Shown here: piece after piece, positions 34,480-43,471 of the stretch | Position numbering within the stretch: position 1 is the stretch's first letter | Layout of the letters: every line of letters begins with the position of its first letter | Origin: Streptomyces sp. Edi2 | GTDB lineage: Bacteria > Actinomycetota > Actinomycetes > Streptomycetales > Streptomycetaceae | Direction of reading: 5' to 3' | Assembly (NCBI RefSeq): GCF_040253635.1 | Contig: NZ_JBEJGX010000003.1 | Coordinates: 6,783,501-6,847,500, forward strand | Length of the DNA stretch: 64,000 nt | The notes under the pieces: generated by a model | Told to the model about the DNA's origin: nothing | Database searches by the model: none | What the model saw: only the letters and a program-made list of their open reading frames with translations | Translations under genes and position numbers: made by a program

Positions 34480-35643
34480 CTAGCGGTGGCGTGCGGTTGC
34501 TGTGGTGCGCGGCGGTGGTGCGGGCGGTGTGGTGTCCAGGGCGGGGCGTGGGCGGATCCGAGGTGCGGGGGTGCGGTGGGGCGGCAGGACGGCGATGGTC
34601 GCGCCGAGGTCTTCGGCTGCCTCGTGGACTTCGCGGGTGAGGAATTCGACCTGTCGGCCGAGCGCGGCGAGCCGGGCAGCGACCTGGCGGCCCTGCACGC
34701 TCTCCAGAGCGAAGGCGAACTGTCCTGCGGTTTCCAAGAGTTCCTGGAGGCGGACCAGCGGGCCCGCGTCGTAGCCGTGCTGGGTGGTGGTGAGCAGAGC
34801 TTCGGAGACGTCCGCTGCGGTGCGGGCCTCGACGACATCCCGGCGCAGTTCCTGCAAGGACACCTCGGGCACGGGCTCTGGGCGGTTGAAGCGCGAGACG
34901 TCCGGTCGCAGCACCCCAGGGGGAACGGGGCGCGGTAGCGCCTGTCCGGCCGCGTACTCGCTGTCGTAGTGCCCGATCACCTGACACTCCGGCGCATCCG
35001 GGTCACCGGCCAGAGCAATCGTGGTGGACGTGTCGTCCTCGACCAGATCGGCGAGCGTGATCCGTCGACCGTCGGCGGCGTACCACGACTCCATCAGCTC
35101 CAGCTCACCACGCCTCTGTGCAGCCCGGGCCCTTTCGTTCCACATCTGACGTTCCTGGGCGGTCAGTTCGGGTGCGGGCTGGTGATGTTGGTCGGTGAGG
35201 TCGGCGGCGATGGAGCCGTGGTCGGCCCAGGCGGCGAGGTGCGGCCATACCCCTGCGTGCTGCTCCCGCTCGGCGTCCGAGCCGGGAGTGGCGGGCTCAT
35301 CGAGGACGCGGATGATCTCGGCATGGGACGCGGCGAGGCTGTCGAGGACGTTTCGCCACGCGGTGGTGTGTCGGGCGGGGGGAAGCTCGTCGAGAGCGCG
35401 GTGGGCGGCGGTCAGCAGTTCGTCGGCGCGCGGGGCAAGATCCATGGCGTAAGCCTCGATAGCTGCGTGATTCCGGCGTGCGCGGGCTGCCGTGGCGGTG
35501 TGATGGTGGACGGTCCGTCCATAGCGGTCGCGGGTGGTGTCGAGCACGGTCTCCACCTCGCGGTCGATGACGGCCATCCGCAGCCGGAAGTCACTTGCAC
35601 GGGAGCGAAGTTCGGCCGTCGAAGGCGTGGGGGATATGGGGAT
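34480..35643 (-). CDS. Helical protein of unknown function, probable ATC start
   Basis: The frame is helical throughout (YAMDLAPRADELLTAAHRAL, LQELRRDVVEARTAADV, ARLAALGRQVEFLTREVHEA) and ends in a Pro/Arg tail. The first ATG (35577) has no ribosome binding site, and coding continues upstream (STAELRSRASDFRLR). GGAG followed after 6 bases by ATC at 35643, 23 bases past the upstream stop, gives 387 residues. Function unknown; the helical C-terminus could be a structural or DNA-packing element. Confidence 0.6.
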   Translation of the reverse strand: MPISPTPSTAELRSRASDFRLRMAVIDREVETVLDTTRDRYGRTVHHHTATAARARRNHAAIEAYAMDLAPRADELLTAAHRALDELPPARHTTAWRNVLDSLAASHAEIIRVLDEPATPGSDAEREQHAGVWPHLAAWADHGSIAADLTDQHHQPAPELTAQERQMWNERARAAQRRGELELMESWYAADGRRITLADLVEDDTSTTIALAGDPDAPECQVIGHYDSEYAAGQALPRPVPPGVLRPDVSRFNRPEPVPEVSLQELRRDVVEARTAADVSEALLTTTQHGYDAGPLVRLQELLETAGQFAFALESVQGRQVAARLAALGRQVEFLTREVHEAAEDLGATIAVLPPHRTPAPRIRPRPALDTTPPAPPPRTTATARHR

Positions 35644-35665
35644 CGGTTGCTCCTGGTGGTCGGTG

Positions 35666-36739
35666 TCAGCGGGACCGGGCCGTGCTCGTCACCGCCGCCG
35701 GCGGCGGGACGGGAACGGCGGTCGGGGTGGCCGGCCGTGTAACGGTGGTCTGGCGAGTGGGAACGGCCTGAGTGAGTTCGATCAGTTCCTCGCCCTCGGT
35801 GAGCCAGAGGGCCATCGCGTCGCCTCCGCCGCTCTGCGCCTGGCCGAGAGCTGCCTCGAAGTCGTCAAGAAACGCGGCATCGTGAGCTGCGAGGGGATCT
35901 TTCGCCCTTCGCAGGTGCGCGATCAGCTCGGGGGCGTGGTCGAGGAACCGGTTAAGACCCGCGGCCAGTTCCCGTGAATAGGGCTCGACAACGTCTCCGG
36001 GCTCGTAGGTTTCCTGGGCCCAGCGCAGGTCGTCGTCGGCCTCGGTCAGGCGCGACGAGAAGACCGCTTCCTGGTACTGCGGCAGAAGCCGATTTTGTAT
36101 CAGGCTGGCTGCCATGTCAGTGCTGGCCGCACTGATACTGCTGGGTCCGGCGACGAAGGTCTCAATGACGCCCGGGCTGGGCAACATGGCCCCGATCACG
36201 CACTCGTTGTCGGACTGGACCAGCAGCAGCTCGGTGTCGCCGCCGATAAGTCGGGCGGCGCAGGGGATGCGGTGCCGCTCCAGGGCTGCAGTGAGGGGCC
36301 CCGGGCTCCAGACCCAGGGCAGGAGGTCTCTTTGGCGCTCTGCTTCGGGCAGCGGCACGGGGTCCACTTCCCAGTGGCCGGGCAGCCGTTGCGCGAGATC
36401 GACGGCGATGTCGCCGAGGTAGGGCTGGGGGCTCAGGGTGACCGTGACGTCGAGGTCGCGGGCGGACTGACGAAGCTGATGCAGTGCCTGGCGGGTCTGG
36501 TCGGGATCGTCCGTGGACAGCTGATGGATGCCGTCTTCAGCTGGGGCAAAGCCGGCGAGTTCCAGTGCGGTCGTGGCCCACTGGTGGCTGGCACCTGAAA
36601 CGTGGCCGGCAAGAGTGCTGTGGGCTGTGCGGTGGAGGGTGATCTCGGCGGCCGTGTCAGGCGACGGTCCTTCGTCTGCGCCGGTGGACCAAGGCGCCCC
36701 GCCGTAGGCGATACGCATCGGATGGCGCGGGACCGTCAT
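35666..36739 (-). CDS. Modular protein, domain order A then B
   Basis: This is a 357-residue protein. Domain A is at about 30-110 (ITLHRTAHSTLAGHVSG, LELAGFAPAEDGIHQL, LHQLRQSARDLDVTV). Domain B follows (YLGDIAVDLAQRLPGHWE, LLPWVWSPGPL, CVIGAMLP). A helical C-terminus (LAAGLNRFLDHAPELIAHLR) completes it. It is a clear paralogue of the product of 37568-38680. The ATG overlaps the upstream gene by 4 bases. Function unknown. Confidence 0.72.
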   Translation of the reverse strand: MTVPRHPMRIAYGGAPWSTGADEGPSPDTAAEITLHRTAHSTLAGHVSGASHQWATTALELAGFAPAEDGIHQLSTDDPDQTRQALHQLRQSARDLDVTVTLSPQPYLGDIAVDLAQRLPGHWEVDPVPLPEAERQRDLLPWVWSPGPLTAALERHRIPCAARLIGGDTELLLVQSDNECVIGAMLPSPGVIETFVAGPSSISAASTDMAASLIQNRLLPQYQEAVFSSRLTEADDDLRWAQETYEPGDVVEPYSRELAAGLNRFLDHAPELIAHLRRAKDPLAAHDAAFLDDFEAALGQAQSGGGDAMALWLTEGEELIELTQAVPTRQTTVTRPATPTAVPVPPPAAVTSTARSR

Positions 36740-37230
36740 CGCGACCGGCCGGGGGCAGAGTCGGGGAATCGGGCGGTGGGCGCGTAGCCCGGCTCCGGCA
36801 GGGCCGACCGCGCGGGCGGCAGTGAGGCCGTCGGTGTCATGCCGTACTGCGGTGACTGGCCAGCGGCTGCCTGTGCGATCCGGCTTCGCCGATCCGACAG
36901 GCCATTGGACTGGATGGGGCGAGGCGGACTCGCTGAGGCAGCCGGATCGAGGGCGACGTCGGTTTGCACGTCGTAGCCGTGGCGGCGCAGGTCATGGACG
37001 GCCTGCCGGGTGCGGCGCGGGCCGTCGCGCTCGGGCTCGGTAAGTCGGAAGAGGCCCGGTTGGTCGGGGACGGGCTCGAACTGTTCCCGGACGAGGAACC
37101 AATGGGCCAGGTGCGCGGGCATGGAGGAGGAGAAGGTGGCGACAAAGCCGTGGTTGGGGTGAGTGCCGAAGGCGAAGTGGGTGGATGCGGCCAAAGTGCG
37201 GAGCTTTCTTTCGTGGCTGGGCGCGGGCAC
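36736..37230 (-). CDS. Single domain-A protein
   Basis: The product of about 164 residues begins at GTG 37230, 20 bases after the truncated DUF317 gene. It carries one domain-A unit: THFAFGTHPNHGFVATFSS, LVREQFEPVPDQPGLFRL, and a closing helix ending GYDVQTDVALDP. The remainder is a low-complexity Pro/Ser/Arg tail. It overlaps the next gene by 4 bases. Confidence 0.62.
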   Translation of the reverse strand: MPAPSHERKLRTLAASTHFAFGTHPNHGFVATFSSSMPAHLAHWFLVREQFEPVPDQPGLFRLTEPERDGPRRTRQAVHDLRRHGYDVQTDVALDPAASASPPRPIQSNGLSDRRSRIAQAAAGQSPQYGMTPTASLPPARSALPEPGYAPTARFPDSAPGRSR

Positions 37231-37249
37231 CGACGGACGGGTGGCTGTC

Positions 37250-37546
37250 TCAGCGGGCGGGAGGGGCGCAGCGCCCGCGTGGAGGGCTGGGCGCCGGCCC
37301 ATCGGCGGTGCGTGCGCTGATGACCTGGTGCAGCCCGCGGCCTTCGGCCCGGCGGTCGTGGTGCAGGGTGATACGCCCGCAGGGGCTCATCGCCGTGAAC
37401 GTGGTTTTGCTCATGCGGGACGGCCACTGCTGGGTACTGGCGAAGCTGGCGAGATGCGACTGGTGTTGGGCCGGCCAGCTGGCGGCCAGGTACCGCGGGC
37501 TGATGTGGAAAGAACCGTCGCCCATAGGGTGTTCGGGGGATGTCAT
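37250..37546 (-). CDS. Truncated DUF317-like protein
   Basis: This is a 98-residue protein with only the first half of a DUF317 unit (FHISPRYLAASWPAQHQSHL, then MSPCGRITLHHDR). The expected W strand, helix and whole second repeat are missing, and a short low-complexity tail follows. It could be a remnant or a genuine short form. The helical partner seen beside other DUF317 genes is absent here. Confidence 0.55.
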   Translation of the reverse strand: MTSPEHPMGDGSFHISPRYLAASWPAQHQSHLASFASTQQWPSRMSKTTFTAMSPCGRITLHHDRRAEGRGLHQVISARTADGPAPSPPRGRCAPPAR

Positions 37547-37567
37547 GAAGTTCTTTGGGCGTGGTGC

Positions 37568-38680
37568 TCAGCGGCGCGGTGAGGGGGCGCCCGGCGGAAG
37601 GGCGAGAGGCGGAGCCGGGGCGGCGATGCCGTTTCGCACACGTGGGGTGCAGGTGTGTGCCTGGCGGAGGAACGTCTCGCCGTGGGTGAGCCAGGTCTCG
37701 ATGGGCGTCCAGGTTCGGGTAGCGCGCTCGCCGCGGGTGAGCGGGACGCCGGAGGCCAGCTCTTCGTGGACGGCCTCGGCGTCGGCCAGGGCTCCCGCCA
37801 GGCGTGCAAGGGCGGTGGCGTCCTCGGGCCACGGGGTGGTGGCGGGACGGCAGCGGTTCAGCAGCGCGGGCGCGTGGTCGAGCACGGCGAGGAAGTTGCG
37901 CCAGGCGTTGTCCAGGAGATCCTCGGTCGAGCTTCCGAGGGCATCGAACTCGGGCGGGGTGGCGTCGTTGTACTGGCCGGAGGCAACCATGGCCGTCCAG
38001 GTGCTGTGTTCGCTGCGGAGGCGGGCGAGCGCCGCGGCGACGGCGTCGGTGCTGCGGGCATGGACGGCGCGGTCGTAGGTCGGAAGGTACCGGTCGGTGA
38101 TCGCTCGTGCCGCGAGACCGGGGGAGGGCGGCAGGACGACGCTTCGCGGGGCATGCGGGTCAGCGAAGCCCCCTTCCAGGGGCATGGGCGCGAAGGCCCC
38201 GATCAGGTAGTCGCGTTGGTGCCCGGGGCGCTCGGCAAGTAGGAGGCCGGTGCCGGTGGTGGCGTTGGTGAGGGTGGCCGCGTACGGGAGGCGGGTGGTG
38301 CGCACGGCGCGTCCGAGCTCGCCGCTGTCCCACAGCCACGGCACGAGGTCCTCCTGCCACAGGGGATGGGAGTAGATCTCGACCTGCGCATCCCACTGGC
38401 CGGGCAACAGGCGGGCGACGTGGTCAGCCATGTCGCCGATGAACTGCCGGCTGCTGACACTGACGGTGGTGTTGTGCCGCTCGGCGCACCGGATCAGACC
38501 GGCCACCGTGGTGCGGGAAGCGGTTGACTCGTTGGCCGGCAGGTAGTAGATGCCGGCTTCGCCGCGCTGGAATCCGCTCTCTCGCAGAGCGGTGTGCGCC
38601 CAGGGGTACTTCTCGCCGGAGGCGAGGGCGACGATGCCGTTGTGCCGACTGTCGGTGAGGATGATCTCGGCGTCAGCCAT
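37568..38680 (-). CDS. Modular protein, domain order A then B
   Basis: This 370-residue protein is the paralogue of the product of 35666-36739. Domain A (EIILTDSRHNGIVALASG, RESGFQRGEAGIYYLP) is followed by domain B (FIGDMADHVARLLPGQWD, LVPWLWDSGELGRAV, YLIGAFAPMP) and a helical C-terminus (NFLAVLDHAPALLNRCRP). The ATG overlaps the glycosyltransferase stop by 8 bases. Function unknown. Confidence 0.72.
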   Translation of the reverse strand: MADAEIILTDSRHNGIVALASGEKYPWAHTALRESGFQRGEAGIYYLPANESTASRTTVAGLIRCAERHNTTVSVSSRQFIGDMADHVARLLPGQWDAQVEIYSHPLWQEDLVPWLWDSGELGRAVRTTRLPYAATLTNATTGTGLLLAERPGHQRDYLIGAFAPMPLEGGFADPHAPRSVVLPPSPGLAARAITDRYLPTYDRAVHARSTDAVAAALARLRSEHSTWTAMVASGQYNDATPPEFDALGSSTEDLLDNAWRNFLAVLDHAPALLNRCRPATTPWPEDATALARLAGALADAEAVHEELASGVPLTRGERATRTWTPIETWLTHGETFLRQAHTCTPRVRNGIAAPAPPLALPPGAPSPRR

Positions 38681-39425
38681 GGGCGAGTGCCTCCCCGGAC
38701 CGGAAGGCGGCGCGCAGGCTGCGGCCGTAGTTCCAGGCGTGCTCGCGGGACGCGGATTCCAGCTGGTCGTACGTGGCCTGCTTGGTCATCTGGCCCGGGT
38801 GCTTGCGGTAGCGGTAAACCGGGACGGGTAGCAGGACCCCGGGGGCTAGGTTGGTCACGCCGAGGGCCATGTAGTCCTCGCCCTGGACGAGGCCGCCCAT
38901 CGGCGCCGCCCGCACCAGGTCGGTGCGAGCCAGGATCGTGGTGGGGCCGATGGGAATGGTGTCCGACGGGCGCTTCCAGTACGTCCACACATCACCGGCC
39001 TGGTGCAGGCCGGGCGGCGTGGGACAGCGCCACAGGGTGGTCGAGCCGTCGGGGTGACGGTCCTCGCTCCAGCCTGCGCACCAGCCCACTCCGGTTGATT
39101 CAAGAGCGTTGAGCCGCGTCGCCATGGCGTCGTCGGTGAACTCGTCATCATCGTCTGCCCAGTTCACATAGCGCGTGCGGACCTGGGTGAGGGCGAGGTT
39201 GCGGGCGCAGGCGGCGCCGACGGCCCGGGGGAGGGCGAGAGTGCGGATGCGGGGGTCGGTCACGAGCGGCGCCGGCAGGCGGGCGGGGTTGGCGCCGTCG
39301 ATGGCGATCACTGCTTCCCACGGCACGGTCTGCCGGGTGAGGCTGGCGTGCATGGCGGTCAGGTAGTCGAGACGTTCGTCGTGCAGGCGGGTCGCGATGA
39401 CGATCGTGATGCGGGGAGTGGGCAG
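38673..39425 (-). CDS. Family 2-type glycosyltransferase, probable CTG start
   Basis: The GT-A fold is visible: beta-1 ITIVIATR, then WEAVIAIDG, RNLALTQVRTRYVNWADDDDEF with a DxD-type metal site, and VQGEDYMAL near the C-terminus. Family members transfer a sugar from a nucleotide donor. The first ATG (39353) would delete beta-1, which binds the nucleotide. A CTG at 39425, 6 bases after GGAG, keeps it and gives 250 residues. It sits between modular A/B genes; its acceptor is unknown but might be a surface or channel component. Confidence 0.78.
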   Translation of the reverse strand: MPTPRITIVIATRLHDERLDYLTAMHASLTRQTVPWEAVIAIDGANPARLPAPLVTDPRIRTLALPRAVGAACARNLALTQVRTRYVNWADDDDEFTDDAMATRLNALESTGVGWCAGWSEDRHPDGSTTLWRCPTPPGLHQAGDVWTYWKRPSDTIPIGPTTILARTDLVRAAPMGGLVQGEDYMALGVTNLAPGVLLPVPVYRYRKHPGQMTKQATYDQLESASREHAWNYGRSLRAAFRSGEALAHG

Positions 39426-39453
39426 GTCGGTCTCCGGTGAGGGGCGGGAGGGG

Positions 39454-40239
39454 TCAGCGGCGTGCAGTGGTTCGGGGCCTGCCCAACGCGGTGGCGGGAG
39501 CGGTCGTCGGAGGCGCGGGTGGGTGCTGGTTGGTGGCCGGTGTCGCGTGGCGGAGATTCACGCCGATGCCCTGCGTCGCGAGCTGGTGGGTTACCGCCTG
39601 GATACGAAGTGCACGATCCGCCTCTCCGTACGCGGTGGGGAGGAGGAAAGCGGCTCGGTGCGGGTGGTACTGGAAGCCGTGCGCGTACAGGTGTATCCGT
39701 GCCTCCTCGGGCACGCTGGCATAAGGGGTGCCCAGCACTCCGTCCTCGTACCAGACCAGAGTGACGACCTGGTCGGCCTCGGGCGGGATGTGAAGCAGTG
39801 GCGGCTCAGGCTGTTCCCGGGCGTTGCGGCGTACGTCGATCAGGGCGCACCTGTAGTGGGGCAGGAGACGCCGGGTGACCGCGGCGGCGGCACGCAGTGG
39901 GTCGCCGCCGACCTTGATGCCGTTGGGCTCGCCCACACCATCGAAGTGGTGCGGCTTGAGGGTCCCATCGCGCAGGGGTGCGACGAGGAACTGGTGGCGG
40001 TGCAGGGGCCGGTCGATGACGCAGAGCCGTTGGCCGGCGGGGCCGTCGAGCAGCGCGTGGTGGCGGAGGACGAACTCGGAAAACGCCCAGCTGACGAGGC
40101 CGTTGTCCCAGACCTCTTCCGCAAGTGGGAACTGGTCGCGGTAGGCGCCGTGCTGGCGATATTCACTGGTCCAGGTGCCGGGCAGGCGGGCGGCGAGGGA
40201 GGCGGCGAAGGAGGACAGGTCTGCGCGGTGGTGGGGCAT
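39454..40239 (-). CDS. Modular protein, domain order B then A
   Basis: This is a 261-residue protein. Domain B comes first (FAASLAARLPGTWTSEY, LAEEVWDNGLVSWAF, HQFLVAPLRDG), then domain A (VTLVWYEDGVLGTPY, YAHGFQYHPHRAAFLLP, LATQGIGVNL). It has the same order as the product of 28705-29454. The ATG at 40239 follows AAGGAG at good distance. Function unknown. Confidence 0.72.
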   Translation of the reverse strand: MPHHRADLSSFAASLAARLPGTWTSEYRQHGAYRDQFPLAEEVWDNGLVSWAFSEFVLRHHALLDGPAGQRLCVIDRPLHRHQFLVAPLRDGTLKPHHFDGVGEPNGIKVGGDPLRAAAAVTRRLLPHYRCALIDVRRNAREQPEPPLLHIPPEADQVVTLVWYEDGVLGTPYASVPEEARIHLYAHGFQYHPHRAAFLLPTAYGEADRALRIQAVTHQLATQGIGVNLRHATPATNQHPPAPPTTAPATALGRPRTTARR

Positions 40240-40272
40240 GGGCTCCTTGGGGCCGAGGTGTTTCGGTTCGGG

Positions 40273-40842
40273 TCAGCGGTGGCGTGTGCTCGGCTTGGGC
40301 GGTGGAGGTGCTGGGCTCTCCCGTTGGGAAGGCGCCGGGAAGAAGCGGTGGAAGTCGAGGTGGTTGCTGAGTTCCTTGGCCGCGTCGCGGAGCGATTCCG
40401 ACGTGCGTCGCAGATAGGCGCGCCCCGTGGCATGGTCGATGACCATGCGGTGTTCCAGTTGCTGCCTGTCGGCCGGGCGGGAGGACCGGCGCAGGGAGAG
40501 GGCGGTCTCCGCCGTCTCTGCGAAGTACGGTGCGGCGAAGCACGCCATGGTGGAAGCCGTCGAGAGGCGGGCGAGTACAGCACTGCCGTCTCGGTTCGTG
40601 CTGTGGGCGGTCTGGGCGAAGTCGGCGGTGAACTGGACGACGTCGCGGGCGAGGGACTGCGCGTCGGCGGCGTGCTGGATCAGCTCGGCGTAGGACGGCG
40701 CGGCCGGCATATGGCCGGTGCCGTCCAGCAGCCGCCACTGCTCCGCGGCGTCGAGGAGTTTGACCTTCATGTCGTCGAACGCGGCGATAAGACGGAGAGT
40801 GTCGTCGCGAGGTATCAGTTCGCGCTGGACATTGGGATTCAT
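40273..40842 (-). CDS. Small helical protein
   Basis: This is a 189-residue helical protein (LRLIAAFDDMKVKLLDAAEQ, ELIQHAADAQSLARDVVQF, RRTSESLRDAAKELSNHLDF) with a Pro-rich end. It is encoded 13 bases downstream of the VirB4-like ATPase. It resembles the helical proteins that precede DUF317 genes, but here a B/A modular gene follows. Confidence 0.65.
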   Translation of the reverse strand: MNPNVQRELIPRDDTLRLIAAFDDMKVKLLDAAEQWRLLDGTGHMPAAPSYAELIQHAADAQSLARDVVQFTADFAQTAHSTNRDGSAVLARLSTASTMACFAAPYFAETAETALSLRRSSRPADRQQLEHRMVIDHATGRAYLRRTSESLRDAAKELSNHLDFHRFFPAPSQRESPAPPPPKPSTRHR

Positions 40843-40855
40843 GAGCCTCTTGTTG

Positions 40856-42193
40856 TCAATGCATGCGGGCGTCGGTGTCGAAGAGCGCTAGCTCGTGGCT
40901 GTGCAGGAGGTGCTGCACGATGAAGCTCCGGCCCGCGACTTTCCACAGGCCCCTGCCACGGTTGAGGTGCGCGATGGCGTCCATCTCGACGGAGGTCAGG
41001 CCGAGCAGAGAGGCCGCGGCGTGGAGCTGGTCGGTCTCCTGGCGGTAGATGATGCGGGTGGAGCAGTCGGCGAGGAGGCCCTCGGCCAGCGCCCGGCCTT
41101 GTGATCCGGCGTCGCCTGCGGTGAGCAGATCGCTGAGCCGGTGGATCACCATCAAGTTCGCGATGCCGAGGCCGCGGGAGAGCTTCCACTGGGCCTGCAT
41201 ACGTTGCAGCAGTCCGACATGGCCCATCAGACGCCATGCCTCGTCGTAGACGATCCACCGTCGGCCGCCGCGCGGGTCGGTGAGGGCGGACTCCATCCAG
41301 GCGGAGGCGCAGGTCATGGCGAGGACGAGGGCGGTGTCGTCACCGCCTCCGCCGAGCCGGGACAGGTCGATCGTGAGCATCGGTGTGCTGGGGTCGAATT
41401 GCACGGTGGAGGGTGCGTCGAACATGCCGGCCAGGTCGCCGTGGACCAATCTCCGCATGGCGTGGGCGAGGTCGGATGCTGCCTCGCCGAGCCGTCCGGA
41501 CATCATCCCGGCGGCTTCGTCGAGCTGGGTGGGGTCGTTGAGGGCGGCGGCGACGTCGCCGAGAAGCGGGGCCCGGTCGGCGGCTTGGGCGCGGATGACC
41601 ACGGCGTTGAGGGCGACGTCGAGGGCGGTGTGCTCCATGGGCAGCAGGTCCCGGCCGAGGACGGTCCGCGCCAGGGAGCCGAGCAGCAGCAGACGCCTCT
41701 TGCGGATCTCGCCGACCCAGTCGGCCTCGGAGATGCTCTCCGGGCATGGCGCGGCATCCAGGGGGTTGAGGCGGCCGGGCAGCCCGGGGCCCAGCGCGAC
41801 GGACGTACCGCCCAGCGCCTGCGCTACCGGCGTCCACTCACCCTTGGGATCGCAGGGGACATAGACCCGGTAGCCGAAGGCGACCGACCGGAGGGCGAAG
41901 CTCTTGGCCAGCGCGCTCTTGCCCTGGCCGATCACCCCTGCCAGCAAAACGTTCGGATTCGTGAAGCCCTCCACACGGCCGTAGAGCGCGAACGGGTCGA
42001 ACACGAAACTGCCTTCGGCGTGGACGTCGCGGCCGATGTAGATGCCCTCTGCCCCCAGCCCGCCCTCGGCGAGGAACGGATACGCTCCCGCGACGGTGGC
42101 AGTGGTCATGCGGTGGGCGGGCAGCCTGAGCTTGTTGTTGCGGGAGGACGCGGGGCCGGGTCGCCCCGCGGGCGGGAAGAGGGGCGCCGGCAT
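40856..42193 (-). CDS. VirB4-like conjugation ATPase
   Basis: This is a cytoplasmic ATPase that would power the transfer channel. Walker A is GVIGQGKSALAKS, Walker B is RRWIVYDEAWRLM, and the C-terminal sensor region is CSTRIIYRQETDQL. The ATG at 42193 has GGAGGAG 6 bases upstream and gives 445 residues. However, the frame upstream is coding-like (SRKTARRQLAEATAKARVEA) up to about 42370 without an ATG, GTG or TTG suited to it, so the true product may be up to 504 residues from a near-cognate start. The SCO6880-type partner is 1.3 kb upstream. Confidence 0.82.
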   Translation of the reverse strand: MPAPLFPPAGRPGPASSRNNKLRLPAHRMTTATVAGAYPFLAEGGLGAEGIYIGRDVHAEGSFVFDPFALYGRVEGFTNPNVLLAGVIGQGKSALAKSFALRSVAFGYRVYVPCDPKGEWTPVAQALGGTSVALGPGLPGRLNPLDAAPCPESISEADWVGEIRKRRLLLLGSLARTVLGRDLLPMEHTALDVALNAVVIRAQAADRAPLLGDVAAALNDPTQLDEAAGMMSGRLGEAASDLAHAMRRLVHGDLAGMFDAPSTVQFDPSTPMLTIDLSRLGGGGDDTALVLAMTCASAWMESALTDPRGGRRWIVYDEAWRLMGHVGLLQRMQAQWKLSRGLGIANLMVIHRLSDLLTAGDAGSQGRALAEGLLADCSTRIIYRQETDQLHAAASLLGLTSVEMDAIAHLNRGRGLWKVAGRSFIVQHLLHSHELALFDTDARMH

Positions 42194-42415
42194 CTCCTGC
42201 TCCTCCACACCGGTGCCGCTGGCGTAGACGGCTGCTTCGACGCGGGCCTTCGCGGTTGCCTCGGCGAGCTGCCGACGGGCGGTTTTCCGGGAGGCGCGGT
42301 CCGTGCCGTGCGGGGTGAACAGGGGGCTGGCGCTGGCACGGCGGGCACGGCGCGCGGGTCGGTGGCTTATGGCAGGGCGGCTTTCACGTGACGACGGTCT
42401 GGACGCAGTGCGGGG

Positions 42416-42943
42416 TCAGACGCGCGGGGAGGCGCGGAAAATCAGCGGCTTCCGGTAGCCCTTGCCATCGCCCGCCCAGTCCAGCTCGATGTAGCCGTCG
42501 GCGAGGTAACGGCTGGAGCCCGCCCGGTGCTTGAGGGTCCCGGTTTCGTACGAGCCGTTGCCGTTGCTGCTGCTGTGTGCGAGCGCGTGCTTCAGGCCGG
42601 TGTAGTTGGCGTACTTCACGACCGGGTCCGTGCCCTTCGCGCTTCGCTTGGTCTGCAGGTGGAAGCGTGCCTTGTTGAAACGGTTCTTCGGGGCCGAGTA
42701 GGGGCCGTCCCAGTTGACCTTGGCCGTGGTGTAGATGTAGCCGCCGCTCCGCTTGGCGCACAGCTTCACGTCGAAGTCCCAGTTGTCGCTGTCCGGGTTG
42801 AACGACGGGTCGTCGACGGTGTAGCTGCTGGTGGTGCAGTGGTAGCTGGCGGCGGAGGCCGGTGTGGCGGTGACCAGGGCGGTGGTGCCGGCGAGGGCGG
42901 CGAGGATGGCGGCGGTGGAGGTGGAACGCTTAAGGGCGCGCAT
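42416..42943 (-). CDS. Secreted protein of unknown function
   Basis: This is a 175-residue protein with a signal peptide (MRALKRSTSTAAILAALAG, cleavage after ATPASAA near residue 32). The mature part is beta-rich with two Cys (YHCTTSS, KLCAKR) that may pair. It has many aromatic and Asp/Lys residues. Lying between the VirB4-like and SCO6880 genes, it is probably a surface or channel-associated component. Confidence 0.72.
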   Translation of the reverse strand: MRALKRSTSTAAILAALAGTTALVTATPASAASYHCTTSSYTVDDPSFNPDSDNWDFDVKLCAKRSGGYIYTTAKVNWDGPYSAPKNRFNKARFHLQTKRSAKGTDPVVKYANYTGLKHALAHSSSNGNGSYETGTLKHRAGSSRYLADGYIELDWAGDGKGYRKPLIFRASPRV

Positions 42944-42964
42944 TTGGTGCCTTTCGGTGATGGG

Positions 42965-43423
42965 TTACTGGCTGCTGGGGGCGGTGTGGCCGTGCAGCGG
43001 GGTGTTGAGGTCGCTCGGAGTGGTCTTGCGGCGGACGCTGTGCCCGGTGGCCAGATGGCGCTGGCAGATCGTGAGGACTGGCGGTCCCTCCGGTAGCCGT
43101 TCCGGGCGGCACTCGGTGGAGGTGGTGGACGCCGCCGGCAGGAGGTGGAAGGCGGAGTGGATCTCGGCAATGGCCTGCCACAACCGGGTGTGTGCGACGG
43201 AGAGGTGCCGGCTCGCGCCGGGAAGCGGAGGGCGCGTTGTGTCGGCGAGTTGGTCGAGTAGCCGGTGCAGGGCGGCCAGGTGGGCATGGAGCACGTCGAG
43301 GTGAGCGCGGTCTGCCGGCTCCGGCGATGCTGTCTGGGCAAGTGCGCGGGTGTGGTGGCGGATGCCGGCGGTGGCGGCGCGGAGGTAGGGGTGCGCGTCG
43401 TCGGCGTGGGGAGGCGAGTTCAA
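42965..43423 (-). CDS. Small helical protein
   Basis: This is a 152-residue helical protein (AHLDVLHAHLAALHRLLDQL, HTRLWQAIAEIHSAFHLLPA), His-rich, with a disordered end. The start is TTG at 43423; the nearest ribosome binding site (AAGGA) is 12 bases away, so the start is uncertain. It belongs in style to the other helical accessory proteins. Confidence 0.58.
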   Translation of the reverse strand: MNSPPHADDAHPYLRAATAGIRHHTRALAQTASPEPADRAHLDVLHAHLAALHRLLDQLADTTRPPLPGASRHLSVAHTRLWQAIAEIHSAFHLLPAASTTSTECRPERLPEGPPVLTICQRHLATGHSVRRKTTPSDLNTPLHGHTAPSSQ

Positions 43424-43471
43424 AGGTGCGGGGGTCCTTGCTGCCGCCGTATCAGTGGAGAGGGCGGGGGG

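Noticed and set aside
39397..40923. 508-residue plus-strand open frame
   Set aside because: It runs antisense to the modular B/A gene and a helical gene, with Gly/Val/Arg-rich composition typical of antisense frames in GC-rich DNA.
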